Shown here: positions 34,287 to 43,200 of the stretch, piece after piece
How positions within the stretch are numbered: the stretch's first letter is position 1
How the letters are laid out: each line of letters starts with the position of its first letter
Source of the DNA: Fereydounia khargensis
Taxonomy: Eukaryota > Basidiomycota > Ustilaginomycetes > Urocystidales > Fereydouniaceae
Direction of reading: 5' to 3'
DNA length: 64,000 nt
Assembly (NCBI GenBank): GCA_026413255.1
Contig: JAOCZO010000004.1
Span: 434,001 to 498,000 of the forward strand
The notes under the pieces: generated by a model
Database searches by the model: none
What the model saw: only the letters and a program-made list of their open reading frames with translations
What the model was told of the DNA's origin: nothing
Position numbers and translations under genes: made by a program

Positions 34287-36605
34287 ATGTTTGAGCGCTC
34301 GCTATCAGCCCTGATCAAGGGCCTCCGTTCCCACCGCGGCAAGGATGAGCCCAAGTATGTCGCCCAGGTCATGGACGAGATCAGGCATGAGGTGCGGTCT
34401 GGCGATATGGACGTCAAGGCCGAGGCCGTGCTCAAGCTTACCTACCTCCAGATGCTCGGCTACCCCTTCTCCAACGCCTCCTTCCACATGCTCGAGATCA
34501 TGGCGTCGCCGCGCTACAACCTCAAGCAGGTCGGGTATCTGGCGGCCGCACAGTGCTTCAGCCAGGACACGGACGTGCTCATCCTCGCAACCAATATGAT
34601 CAAGAAGGATCTGCACTCCTCCAACCCACTCGATGTCGCCGTGGCCCTCAACGGCTTGTCTCACATCGTCACACCAGACCTCGCCCGTCACCTCGCACCA
34701 GACACAATCGCACTCCTCACACACAGCAAGCCCATGATTCGTAAGAAGGCCCTCCTGGTGCTCTACTGTATGATAATCAAGTGTCCCGACGTGCTCGAGC
34801 AGGCATGGGACAGGCTTCGCGAAAAGCTTGACGATTCGGACCTCGCCGTCGTCTCAGCTGCCGTCAACATCATCTGCGAGTTGGCTCGGCGCGATCCACA
34901 GCCATTCGTACAGCTCTCGCCGCAGCTCTTCCACCTCCTCACCACCTCTACCAACAACTGGATGCTCATCAAGCTCATCAAGCTCTTTGCCAGCCTCACC
35001 CGCATCGAGCCTAGACTGGTTCGCAAGCTCGTGCCCCCCATCACCACCATCATCTCCACCACGCCCGCAATGAGTCTCCTGTACGAGTGCATTCACACCG
35101 TCATTATCGGCGGCATGCTTGACGGTCCGGACGGCGAGTCGCTTGCCGAGACCTGCGTCGACAAGCTCACCCGCTTCCTGGAAGACGCAGACCAGAACCT
35201 CAAGTACATTTCTCTCCTTGCGCTTGTCAAGATCCTCCCCTCACATCCGCACCTCGTCGCCCAGCACCAGGATACCATCTTCCAGTCCATCAACGACCCG
35301 GACCTCAGTATCCGTCTGCGTGCGCTCGAGCTCGTAAGTGGCATGGCGAGTGCACGCAACCTCCGTCCGATCGTCACCGAACTCCTCACGCACCTCGACC
35401 CACCCGCAACTAACACCGCCACCGCCGCCGCCTCAGCGCTGAAAGCCACGCTGTCCGCCGACCCAGCGATCGCGGCGGCACTCGATACCAACCCGGCTCT
35501 TTCCCCGACCTACCGGCTCGAGATTGTACGGCGGATCCTGGCACTGGGTAGCGCGGATACATACGCGAACGTACACGACTTTGAGTGGTGGATCGACGTG
35601 CTCATCCGCATTGCGCGCGTCGCCGACCTTCCCATCGATGGTGGGACGGTGCGCGATCAGCTCATCGATGTCACGAGCCGAGTGCGCGCCGTGCGGCCCT
35701 ACGCTGTGCGCGCGATGCTTGAGCTGCTTCCTGATCCCAGCATCTCTGGGCAAGTGTACCACGCCGTCGCCTGGATCCTGGGCGAGTACGCCGCCGACGC
35801 GCCGCCCTCTACAGCCGCCAGTGCCATCCGTCTCCTTCTGCGCCCACATCCAGGGAACGGGGACCTGGACGCACGCAGCCACGCCGCGGTACTACACAAC
35901 GCCATCAAACTCTTCGCGTACCACGCAGCCTCGGCCACTGGGGACCTCGACTCCATCCGCGCCCTCGCCACCGACATTGCGTCCGCGCTCCCAGTCAACC
36001 ATACGGACACCGAGGTCGCCCAGCGCGCCGCGGAGTTCGCACAGCTCTTCCGTCTCCTCGCGCGTGACTTGGCGGAGCACAAGGATGCAGAGGTGGCCCC
36101 AAAGAGCCTCAACCTGCTCAGCCCGCTCTTCTTGGCCCACCAGCTCGGCCCGGTAGCTGAGCGTGCGCAGGCGAGCGTGCCCCTGCCTGAAGATATAGAC
36201 CTCGACGCGACGATCGTGCCTCCAGAAGATGTCCCGCCGCTCCCGCGCGACAGGCCGCGACCGGAACTGGAGTCTCCGCAGCTCAGGCCGCAGCAGCAAC
36301 CACAGGCGGTCAAGAAGGCTGCAAATCCACAGACGCAGACGCAGACGCAGATACAGAGTAAAGAAGAGGACATTAATGCCATTCCAATCGTCAAGCTCGA
36401 TCTGGACCTCGGCCTCGATCTTGGGCCAGCACCACAACTGGAACAAGAAGAAATGCCCGAGTCGGCGCGGAAGAAAAAGGTCAAGAAGAAGGGCGCCACG
36501 ACGACCAAGCTCAAAGTCACACACCATGACACACAAGGCCCGTCAACGCCGCCGACCAAGGTAGCCAAGAAGCGGAAGAGTGGAGTAACAGTGTCTATTG
36601 AGTAA
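34287..36605 (+). CDS. APL5: AP-3 adaptor complex subunit delta
   Basis: Large subunit of the AP-3 adaptor, which sorts cargo from the trans-Golgi or endosome to the vacuole. Single exon of 772 residues. The adaptin trunk is immediate: MFERSLSALIKGLRSHRGKD, YPFSNASFHMLEIMASPRYN, KKDLHSSNPLDVAVALNGLS, and SKPMIRKKALLVLYCMIIKC, with HEAT-like helices to about residue 590. The delta type is supported by the LTYLQMLGYPFSNASFHMLE pattern. The C-terminal 170 residues are Pro/Gln-rich then Lys-rich (KKKVKKKGATTTK). It is shorter than yeast Apl5 (932), mostly in the hinge and ear. The stop lies 27 bp from that of the repetitive secreted protein on the other strand. Confidence 0.93.
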   Translation: MFERSLSALIKGLRSHRGKDEPKYVAQVMDEIRHEVRSGDMDVKAEAVLKLTYLQMLGYPFSNASFHMLEIMASPRYNLKQVGYLAAAQCFSQDTDVLILATNMIKKDLHSSNPLDVAVALNGLSHIVTPDLARHLAPDTIALLTHSKPMIRKKALLVLYCMIIKCPDVLEQAWDRLREKLDDSDLAVVSAAVNIICELARRDPQPFVQLSPQLFHLLTTSTNNWMLIKLIKLFASLTRIEPRLVRKLVPPITTIISTTPAMSLLYECIHTVIIGGMLDGPDGESLAETCVDKLTRFLEDADQNLKYISLLALVKILPSHPHLVAQHQDTIFQSINDPDLSIRLRALELVSGMASARNLRPIVTELLTHLDPPATNTATAAASALKATLSADPAIAAALDTNPALSPTYRLEIVRRILALGSADTYANVHDFEWWIDVLIRIARVADLPIDGGTVRDQLIDVTSRVRAVRPYAVRAMLELLPDPSISGQVYHAVAWILGEYAADAPPSTAASAIRLLLRPHPGNGDLDARSHAAVLHNAIKLFAYHAASATGDLDSIRALATDIASALPVNHTDTEVAQRAAEFAQLFRLLARDLAEHKDAEVAPKSLNLLSPLFLAHQLGPVAERAQASVPLPEDIDLDATIVPPEDVPPLPRDRPRPELESPQLRPQQQPQAVKKAANPQTQTQTQIQSKEEDINAIPIVKLDLDLGLDLGPAPQLEQEEMPESARKKKVKKKGATTTKLKVTHHDTQGPSTPPTKVAKKRKSGVTVSIE

Positions 36606-36632
36606 AAACGAAAGTGACCGTGGGTGTTTGGA

Positions 36633-38819
36633 TTAATGGATAGATTTGGCAAAGCCAGCGCTGTTGCGGATACCGGGTTTGCAGTTGGTAGCGTCGGCTT
36701 GCGAGTGTCGCTTGCGGTACAGGACGCAGGTGTGTTCGTGGTCAGGGGCGTTCGAGTCCGTGTAGACATTGATGAAAGTGCAGCCAGGAGTCGAAGAGCA
36801 CTTGGCCTTGCAGGCGGGGACCGAGGCCGTGGTCAGGTGCGTCATGTAGTCGTTGCCCACAGTGGCGCACGAGAGACCGCTAAACTTTTGGCGGTACACC
36901 TTGTGGTTCTTGGCCGCTCGCCACGTCTTGACTGTCGCCAGGCACTTTTCGATCCAGGAACCCGAGGGAGCGTGGTGCTTGCTGCCGTGGCCGTGGCCCT
37001 TGGTGTGGTGGAGTTGACCCTTGCCATGATGACCCTTACCGTGGTGGCCTTTACCTCGGTGACCCTTGCCGTGGTGACCCTTGCCATGGTGACCCTTGCC
37101 CTGACCAACAGAACCCTGAGGAGAGCTGCCGTCCTTGTTAATCGCTCCACCAGCTGCGGTCGAAGCGGCAGTATTCTTGATCGGGCCTCCAATGGATCCG
37201 TCGAGCACATCGGCGTCAACATCAGTGTCGAGAACGCTGCCGTCCTTGCCGACATCGACGCTCGCATCTGTGTCCAAGATCGAGCCATCTGGGCCCACGT
37301 CCGCGCTAACGTCAGTGTCAAGTAGCGTGCCATCCTTGCCCACGTCAGCGCTCAAGTCGGTGTTGAGAACAGAGCCATCAGGTCCAACGTCAGCGTTGAC
37401 ATCCGTGTCGAGTAGTGTTCCATCCTCGCCGACGTCCACACTGGCGTCCGTGTTCAAGACCGAGCCATCTGGACCCACATCCGCGCTGACATCGGTGTCA
37501 AGGAGAGTCCCATCTTTGCCAATGTCTGCGCTCACATCCGTGTTGAGAAGAGAGCCATCCGGTCCGACATCAGCACTGACATCCGCGTTCAAGAGCTGAC
37601 CATCAGTACCAACATCAACGCTGGCATCTGTATTGAGGAGTGAACCATCAGGACCAACGTCGACACTGGCATCCGTGTTGAGTAACGATCCGTCCTGACC
37701 GACATCGGCGCTGATCGTGGCATCAAGGAGAGAGCCGTCACCAACTGTGGCCGCAACATCCGCGTTGACGAGCGATCCATCTTGACCGACATCAATGTTT
37801 GCGTCAGTGTTCAGCAGGGATCCGTCCGGGCCAACGTCAACGCTTGCATCTGTGTTCAGAAGACTGCCGTCAGACCCAACGTCCGCAGACAGATCGGCGT
37901 TCACGAGAGATCCGTCTGGGCCGACGTCGACGCTGGCATCCGTGTTCAGGAGACTACCATTAGAGCCAACATCAGCAGAGACATCTGTGTTGAGTAGCGA
38001 TCCATCAGGGCCCACGTCGACACTCGAGTCAGTGCTGAGCAGACTGTCGCCAGATCCAACGTCAGCAGACAGATCGGTGTTGGGCACGGAGCCGCCGGGT
38101 CCCACGTCAACACTAGCGTCGGTGTTCAGCAGGCCGTCGCTGGAGCCAAGATTGACGCTTGCGTCCGTGTTGAGTACAGATCCGTCCGGTCCTACAGCAA
38201 CGCTTGCGTCCGTGCTGAGCACGCTGCCACCGGAACCGACATCGGCCGACACGTCTGTGTTAAGTATCGATCCGTCAGGTCCCACGTCAACGCTAGCATC
38301 CGTGGTAAGCAGGCTTCCGCTAGAGCCAACGTCAGCAGAAACATCCGTGTTGAGAACGGAACCCTCAGGCCCGACGTCGACGCTCGCGTCAGTGCTTAGA
38401 AGGTTATCGCTGGAACCGACATCAGCAGAGACATCAGTGTTGAGTACACTGCCTCCGGGGCCGACGTCAACGCTAGCGTCAGTGGTCAGTAGCTGGCCGT
38501 TGGTTCCCGCATCGAGGTTGAGATCAGCGCTGGCCACACTGCCGCCAGGGCCAACATCGGCGCTGACTTCTGTGTTTACAAGACCGCCCGGGCCCCCAAC
38601 ATCGAGGTTGGCCGTCGTATCGAGAACAGAGCCTCCAGGCCCTACCTGGGCACCGACATCAGCGTTGAGAACTTGTCCATTCTGCAGTACACCGAGATCG
38701 ACGTTGGCCTGGGCAACATTGCCAACTCCGAGATCGAGACTGCCCGAAAGCAGCGGCTGGGGAGTAGCATTGACTGCTGCAACCGCACCGAGGGTGAGGA
38801 GGAGGGCAGGTAACTGCAT
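36633..38819 (-). CDS. Secreted 15-residue-repeat protein with Cys-rich tail
   Basis: Not a recognised family. Single exon of 728 residues from the ATG at 38819, chosen because it starts a signal peptide (MQLPALLLTLGAVAAVNA); an upstream in-frame start has no such property. Residues 50 to about 542 are about 33 repeats of 15 residues of the form [LV]-L-N-T-D-[AV]-S-[AV]-D-V-G-x-D-G-S. Two variants (TDASVDVG and TDVSADVG) often alternate, giving a 30-residue super-repeat. A Gly/His/Lys run (HHGKG repeated) follows, then a 105-residue domain with seven Cys (starting SWIEKCLATVKTW, including VPACKAKCSSTPGCTFINVY), which resembles PAN/apple-like folds. The alternating hydrophobic pattern suits a beta-solenoid, by inference. 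Role may be cell wall, adhesion or effector. Confidence 0.85.
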   Translation of the reverse strand: MQLPALLLTLGAVAAVNATPQPLLSGSLDLGVGNVAQANVDLGVLQNGQVLNADVGAQVGPGGSVLDTTANLDVGGPGGLVNTEVSADVGPGGSVASADLNLDAGTNGQLLTTDASVDVGPGGSVLNTDVSADVGSSDNLLSTDASVDVGPEGSVLNTDVSADVGSSGSLLTTDASVDVGPDGSILNTDVSADVGSGGSVLSTDASVAVGPDGSVLNTDASVNLGSSDGLLNTDASVDVGPGGSVPNTDLSADVGSGDSLLSTDSSVDVGPDGSLLNTDVSADVGSNGSLLNTDASVDVGPDGSLVNADLSADVGSDGSLLNTDASVDVGPDGSLLNTDANIDVGQDGSLVNADVAATVGDGSLLDATISADVGQDGSLLNTDASVDVGPDGSLLNTDASVDVGTDGQLLNADVSADVGPDGSLLNTDVSADIGKDGTLLDTDVSADVGPDGSVLNTDASVDVGEDGTLLDTDVNADVGPDGSVLNTDLSADVGKDGTLLDTDVSADVGPDGSILDTDASVDVGKDGSVLDTDVDADVLDGSIGGPIKNTAASTAAGGAINKDGSSPQGSVGQGKGHHGKGHHGKGHRGKGHHGKGHHGKGQLHHTKGHGHGSKHHAPSGSWIEKCLATVKTWRAAKNHKVYRQKFSGLSCATVGNDYMTHLTTASVPACKAKCSSTPGCTFINVYTDSNAPDHEHTCVLYRKRHSQADATNCKPGIRNSAGFAKSIH
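36965..37105 (-). repeat. HHGKG coding repeat
   Basis: A run of 15-bp units encoding GKGHH or GKGHR about five times, between the main repeat array and the Cys-rich tail of the secreted repeat protein. The histidine clusters could bind metal, by inference. Confidence 0.7.
37194..38672 (-). repeat. 45-bp tandem coding repeat array
   Basis: About 33 direct repeats of 45 bp (two are 42 bp) encode the 15-residue units of the secreted repeat protein. Many copies differ at third positions but keep the amino acids. Such arrays are prone to length change between strains. Confidence 0.85.
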
Positions 38820-40099
38820 CACCGTATCTGCTACGAGCGCGCAAGAGGAAGAGTTTTGAGGCGGGAAAAAGAAGGGATCAGAAAGAGAGACTGGGGAGGA
38901 GGATGGTGAGAGACGAAGGAGGGACTGGGTTGGATGGAATGGAATGGGGAGGGGAGAGGAGGGGAGAGATCTTTGATGTGCCAGCAATGCGAAGGTCGAC
39001 CACTTTGTCCCTTTTATCCTTGAAGGAAAGGCAATGTTGATCCGTTACATTGAGACCTAGCGAGCTCGTACAAAGCAAGTGAGATGCTTGCTCGACGACA
39101 TGTATGCCCCTTGCTCCCAGAGTTGTCCAACGAACGTCTCGGCCTCGATTCAAGGAGGCCCCTGCAGCCATCCCATGACTGCAAGACTGCCTTTTCAGCA
39201 GGGGTTGTCAGTACGATAACCACTTGACCTCTCAGCTCGCGCTGCAAGGCACTAGGTAAAATCTTTCTTCTCATGATGTCAGGAGGTCAAAAGGCAAACA
39301 AGTATGCGTTTAAAGACGTTGGTGAGCAAAAAGAAAGGATACCCAGGCGGGTTCCCGTTCGATTTCGAGCATCGAGCGCGTGCGTGCAGGCTGCGCATTT
39401 GTCGCTAAATGTCGCTCAATGCGCAAGTGGAAAGGCAAACGACCGTATCGAAGGAATGCAATAACGTCGATCCGGATCTTCCCACTAGGTTGCAAGGGTC
39501 AAAGAGGTTCAAGGGTCCCGATCTGTTGGTTGATCGTCCACCCATGCTTGTATGCTAGCAGTGCTCAACGCACGTGCACCTACATCTTTTGTCGTGGGAG
39601 AGTAGTCGTGCCGTGAGACTTCCGATGCACCAGTTGCACAGCTCTAGACCCGTCCATTTCGAGAAAGACTCGAAGCGCAGTGCTTACGCCATCGTGCTCA
39701 TGCCTAGTCCGCGCGATCGCTCTGTCAGGTTGATGGGGACTCGGAGCGGCTCGGACTCAGACATTTGAGAGCAAAGTGCATCCGAGTGGCTTGCCTGCCT
39801 TCGTCTCGAGCTGTTTCTGCCTCATCGGAGGTCAAATGATCTAGCCAGAGCCGCGGGAGGCTAGGCCTTGACGGCGTTCGGTGACTCCGAAGCATGATAA
39901 CTGAAGGACGGAATTGCCTCCCGGCATCCGGATTGGTCCCACAGCCGTTCACGCGCCAGCTTCACTTCAGCAGCTCACATGACACGATCTTTGAAGGAAA
40001 CAACTCAATTTACTCATTGTATGCCGAAGACGGCTGCGACGGAGACTGACGGGTGCTGCCAGCGGACCAGCCACAGAGTATCGTAAGCCTGTTGCAAAC
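38820..40099. other. Boundary region between conserved genes and the small secreted-protein cluster
   Basis: About 1.3 kb with no supported gene. From about 39.3 kb the sequence becomes less GC-rich and codon-like structure disappears. It contains one of two related direct-repeat copies (39736-39809). Minus-strand frames near 39725-39952 are short and lack splice signals, though a decayed cluster gene cannot be excluded. Confidence 0.4.
39736..39809 (+). repeat. Direct repeat copy 1 flanking secreted-protein gene A
   Basis: Contains GACTCGGAGCGGCTCGG and, 26 bp later, TCCGAGTGGCTTGCCTG followed by GTCTCGA. The same two blocks appear in the same order and orientation at 40854-40911 on the other side of gene A. 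Confidence 0.65.
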
Positions 40100-40678
40100 T
40101 TACTTCCAGCTGAAGTGTGGGCCAGGTCCCTGCCGAGTGGACTTGTACACACTCATCGTCTTTCTAGCCGTTCCGATGTAACGTTCCTGCTCTCGCATCG
40201 TTCGGAGCTGGTTCAGACTGTTTCATGGCCAAACGTTCAAGTCCTGATATATCAGTCGTGTGCTTTGGCGAAGTTGACTGTGTAAACCTACCTATGATTT
40301 CTCTGAAAAGCGGCCTTGTCATGGCTGAATACAAAGCCAACCTTTGTGAGCAACTGAGACAACATGGAACCTTTGGCGCACAGACTCACAGAATATCAGA
40401 GATCGAGCTGTAGCCAGGCTCAGAGTGCGGTCCTGCTCCTGAGGCACTCGTGACCGCCTCGACACTGGGCAACGTCACGGTCAGATGTCTTTTGCCACAT
40501 GATAGGATTGAGCAGATACCGTATGCACTCACCCCTTTTCAAGCTTTGACCCGGCATTTTGAACAATGGGAAGGAAGCTAGAGCCTGTAGGGTCCAAGGG
40601 AACGCCTGAAGCACTGTCCACGGTCATAAGAATGACCATTGAGGTTAACACGGCAGCTGTAAAGAAGCTAGTCCTCAT
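40100..40678 (-). CDS. Small secreted protein A of the clustered family
   Basis: Function unknown. Four exons (40533-40678, 40390-40464, 40292-40324, 40100-40217) splice at GTGAGT/GTAGGT donors and CAG acceptors, all introns phase 2, to 123 residues. The signal peptide is MRTSFFTAAVLTSMVILM followed by TVDSASG. The mature part has no Cys, and is Ser/Gly-rich (VEAVTSASGAGPHSEPGYSS) then charged (LRTMREQERYIGTARKTM) and ends HFSWK. The first two exons match gene B in order (signal peptide, P-x-DP-x-x-S-x-FL, then VxAxxxxxGxGxH), so A and B are a divergent pair. A and B are head to head, sharing about 620 bp of promoter. Short direct repeats flank it at 39736-39809 and 40854-40911. A TATA-like ATAAG lies about 95 bp upstream. 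Expression would confirm the exons. Confidence 0.65.
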
Positions 40679-40853
40679 GATCGAAAGAAAGTTTTGACAA
40701 CGCTGTTTGGGGTTCAGTGTTTGTAACAACTGGAGGGATGCAGATGCTTGGGATACGCTGTGACCTCCTTCTTATGCCTTTGTAGAGCAGAGTGTATTGC
40801 CCACTGATGCTGAGGGGAGACTTTCTTTTCGCATCTGCTACATCATAGTGGGT

Positions 40854-40911
40854 GAGACTCGGAGCAGCTCGGCTTCACCATCTCCGAGTGGCTTGCCTGG
40901 TTTTGTCTCGA
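40854..40911 (+). repeat. Direct repeat copy 2 flanking secreted-protein gene A
   Basis: Contains GACTCGGAGCAGCTCGG and, 10 bp later, TCCGAGTGGCTTGCCTG followed by GTCTCGA, matching the copy at 39736-39809 with a shorter spacer. The two copies bracket gene A 1.1 kb apart. Confidence 0.65.
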
Positions 40912-41300
40912 CCGGGTCTAGAGCAAATAATTCGCTCTATCTACGGAGACTAGGTGGCTCTGAACCAGCTCTAGCACGGCCCGAACGAACTTAATCACGT
41001 CCGAAGCTAACATGGTGGCGAGATTCTGTGCATTGTGGATCAAATCACCTGCACTAGTACAGCAGCTTTGATGTTCCGCAAGGTCTGAAGTGGCTGGCTC
41101 GGCACACAATCCACAGCTCCGATGCTTCACTGACCTGGACATACGCCGAATGAGTGAACTCATCCAGCAACGTACAGTGAATACATAAATACGGCTTTGT
41201 TCTCGGCCTCCCGGACCCCCTTTGTTCATTCCCCTGCCTCTTCCTCGCTCGTCGCAAGCACTTTCTACCCTCAGCCAATATTCACGCCCTTTAGTCGACC

Positions 41301-41858
41301 ATGAAGAAGTCGTTCTCCGCAACCGTCGTGCTGGCCTTCACGGTCCTCATGGCGTTCCACAGCGCTACTGCAGCTCCCGCCGACCCTGGCGTCTCGGAGT
41401 TTCTATCTCTGGTCAAGCCTATCGGTCCCGAAATCGAAAACAGGTAAGTGTGCTCATTCACTCTTCCTCCTTGCTCAAGGTTCTCAGACTTGGTCTGTCT
41501 CTCCAGCGTCGTGGCAGCTATAGGGGGCTCAAAGGGAGGACTGCACCTTGACTTTAGTACGGACTAAGTCCTTGGTTACTATTGAGATCAAGTTCTGATG
41601 TTAACATTCTTCTGCTACGATTTTGCTCCAAAACTTTGCACTCAGAGAGAGCTTCAGTCTAGGGCTCGAACACAAACTCACGTGAGTATACAGTATTTGG
41701 GCAACTGAAGATGAGTCCAGTCACTGATGAGCCCGCATACGCCTTTGTACTTCGACAGGGCCGAAGACCAGCGAAAGTATGAAGAGCTCTCGAAATGGTT
41801 TAAAAAGAAAGTCGATGAGAAGAGAGACGAACGAAGGAGATACGGATACGAGGCTTAA
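41301..41858 (+). CDS. Small secreted protein B of the clustered family
   Basis: Function unknown. Best model has exons 41301-41443, 41507-41556, 41648-41681 and 41759-41858, giving 108 residues. Signal peptide MKKSFSATVVLAFTVLMAFH ends near SATAAPADP. The following EFLSLVKPIGPEIEN and VVAAIGGSKGGLHLDF match gene A. The C-terminus is highly charged (RKYEELSKWFKKKVDEKRDE). The second donor (A|GTACGG) is weak; if unused, the frame stops at 41570 after LDFSTD and the product is 66 residues. Skipping exon 2 also keeps the frame. These options would give two or three forms. A relic of the last exon lies 150 bp downstream at 42005-42046. No Cys in the mature protein. Confidence 0.6.
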
Positions 41859-41884
41859 GACTGTATCTGGGTAGATACTATACG

Positions 41885-41969
41885 GTATTTCAGCCTAGTC
41901 TCATTAAATGATGAGACCGAGAGATACGATACAGTATTTCAGCCTAGTCTCATTCAATGTTGAGACCGA
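41885..41969 (+). repeat. Tandem pair of hairpin-forming repeats
   Basis: Two 36-nt copies, 49 bp apart, of GTATTTCAGCCTAGTCTCAT continued by a short spacer and ATGAGACCGA or TTGAGACCGA. Each contains the inverted repeat GTCTCAT/ATGAGAC around a few A/T bases, so each can form a stem-loop. They lie directly after gene B and could mark its 3' end or a duplicated mobile remnant. Confidence 0.7.
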
Positions 41970-42004
41970 CAATCAATTCATTTTTCTCAATCAGTCTCGA
42001 AGTA

Positions 42005-42046
42005 AACCCAAGGGTAGAGGAGCTCAAAGATTGGTTCAGAGAGTAA
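42005..42046 (+). pseudogene. Relic of the last exon of gene B
   Basis: Fourteen codons read NPRVEELKDWFRE then stop, matching the gene B tail RKYEELSKWF at the key E-E-L-x-x-W-F positions. No upstream exons accompany it. It looks like the remains of a local duplication in the cluster. Confidence 0.45.
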
Positions 42047-42589
42047 CTAGTGCTGAGATGTCTCGACAGCCATGTCATGTCTTCGCAGAGCTACAGTATG
42101 AGGACATCAATAAGCTTGGCTTCCGATCTGGTGCCCGAGCTTTGCACCTAGCCTGGAGTGTATTGTGATTCCGTGCGCGTTATCCTGATCAAATGCAATT
42201 GCTTCTTCTGTGCTACTGTATGTCAGGAACAAAGGGTTGCTCATCGCCTCCAACATTGCCATGTGACCTTATCTAGCGCTCGTTGGTCACAACTTTCTGC
42301 CCATTACCTAATCCCTAGTAGGCCCATTGTCCAGCTTTGTAAGCATCTTCCTCAAAATAAAAGCGCCTATCTCTCGGCTTGAGCCGATACGAGAACCTCC
42401 GGGGTCACCAGAGGATGACTGGGCGCCTATCAAGGAATCGACAGAGCTGTTATCTATCCAATCGTGGGTATGAGTGACGGTCCTCAGGATGGTCAGGGCG
42501 ATGCTTGGTGCCGGCATAATTGAAGGAGCATCGTATTTATAGGAGCCTGTCTGCCTTGCCATCGTTTCCTGGCATACACCTCTTACACG

Positions 42590-43133
42590 ATGAAGTTACT
42601 CCACCTCCAGATCTTTGCTATCGTCCTCATTGCATTGTGCATGAGTCCATGCTCGTCGACAACAAGCGGAAACACAGCTATACAGCTGCCGAACAGGTCC
42701 AAAGCGGTCGAGTTTCTGAGGCGATATGCTCGAACTCAGAAGAACACAGCGTTGGAGAAGTAAGTCATTCCCCCTCGCAGGCTCAGAAAGCTCAAGGCTT
42801 ATCCTGATCATCGTTCTTGGCCTAGTCCTCGCCCTGTCCAAGGTAGCAACATGGGTTTGTGAGTTCGCCTGAAGTGACCGACTTGGAAAGAGCGTGCTGT
42901 AGTTGATGTCATACATTTTTTACAGGCATTCGTACAGTGTGATCCTTGACAAGTGAGCACCCTTTCATGGGTACGGCAGAGGCTGTGAGATACTGAATCT
43001 GTTTACGGGCAACAGGCTGGCGCAGGAGGTCGAAGCCGCGGGTAAACTCGAAAAACCGGTGTCTATGGGTGTTGAAGCAAGGAAGTCACTCGTCAGCGCC
43101 TTGGTCGAACAACGACTCGTCGCGAGGCCTTGA
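42590..43133 (+). CDS. Small secreted protein C of the clustered family
   Basis: Function unknown. Exons 42590-42759, 42826-42858, 42926-42952 and 43016-43133, all introns phase 2, give 115 residues. Signal peptide MKLLHLQIFAIVLIALCMS is followed by PCSSTTSG. The rest is basic and helical (KAVEFLRRYARTQKNTALE) and ends with VSMGVEARKSLVSALVEQRL, which lines up with the last-exon motif V-I-P-x-x-Y-W-x-x-L-V-x-x-L of genes D to F, although the Trp is missing. The 27-nt third exon has the same size as in gene G and close to the 30 nt of D, E and F. A TATA-like TATTTATA lies at 42534-42541, about 50 bp before the ATG. It is convergent with gene D, 68 bp apart. Confidence 0.65.
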
Positions 43134-43200
43134 AACAGGAAGACGAATCTCGCAATTTCATTAAGTGACAAATAACTTCACAGCAAGTAGAGTAGATTAG

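Noticed and set aside
35699-36769. Frame of about 356 codons opposite AP-3 delta
   Set aside because: Ser/Arg-rich shadow of a well-supported adaptin.
37795-38859. Long frame on the plus strand opposite the 15-residue repeat array
   Set aside because: It mirrors the 45-bp repeats of the minus-strand gene, which has a signal peptide and a Cys-rich tail; the plus frame has neither.
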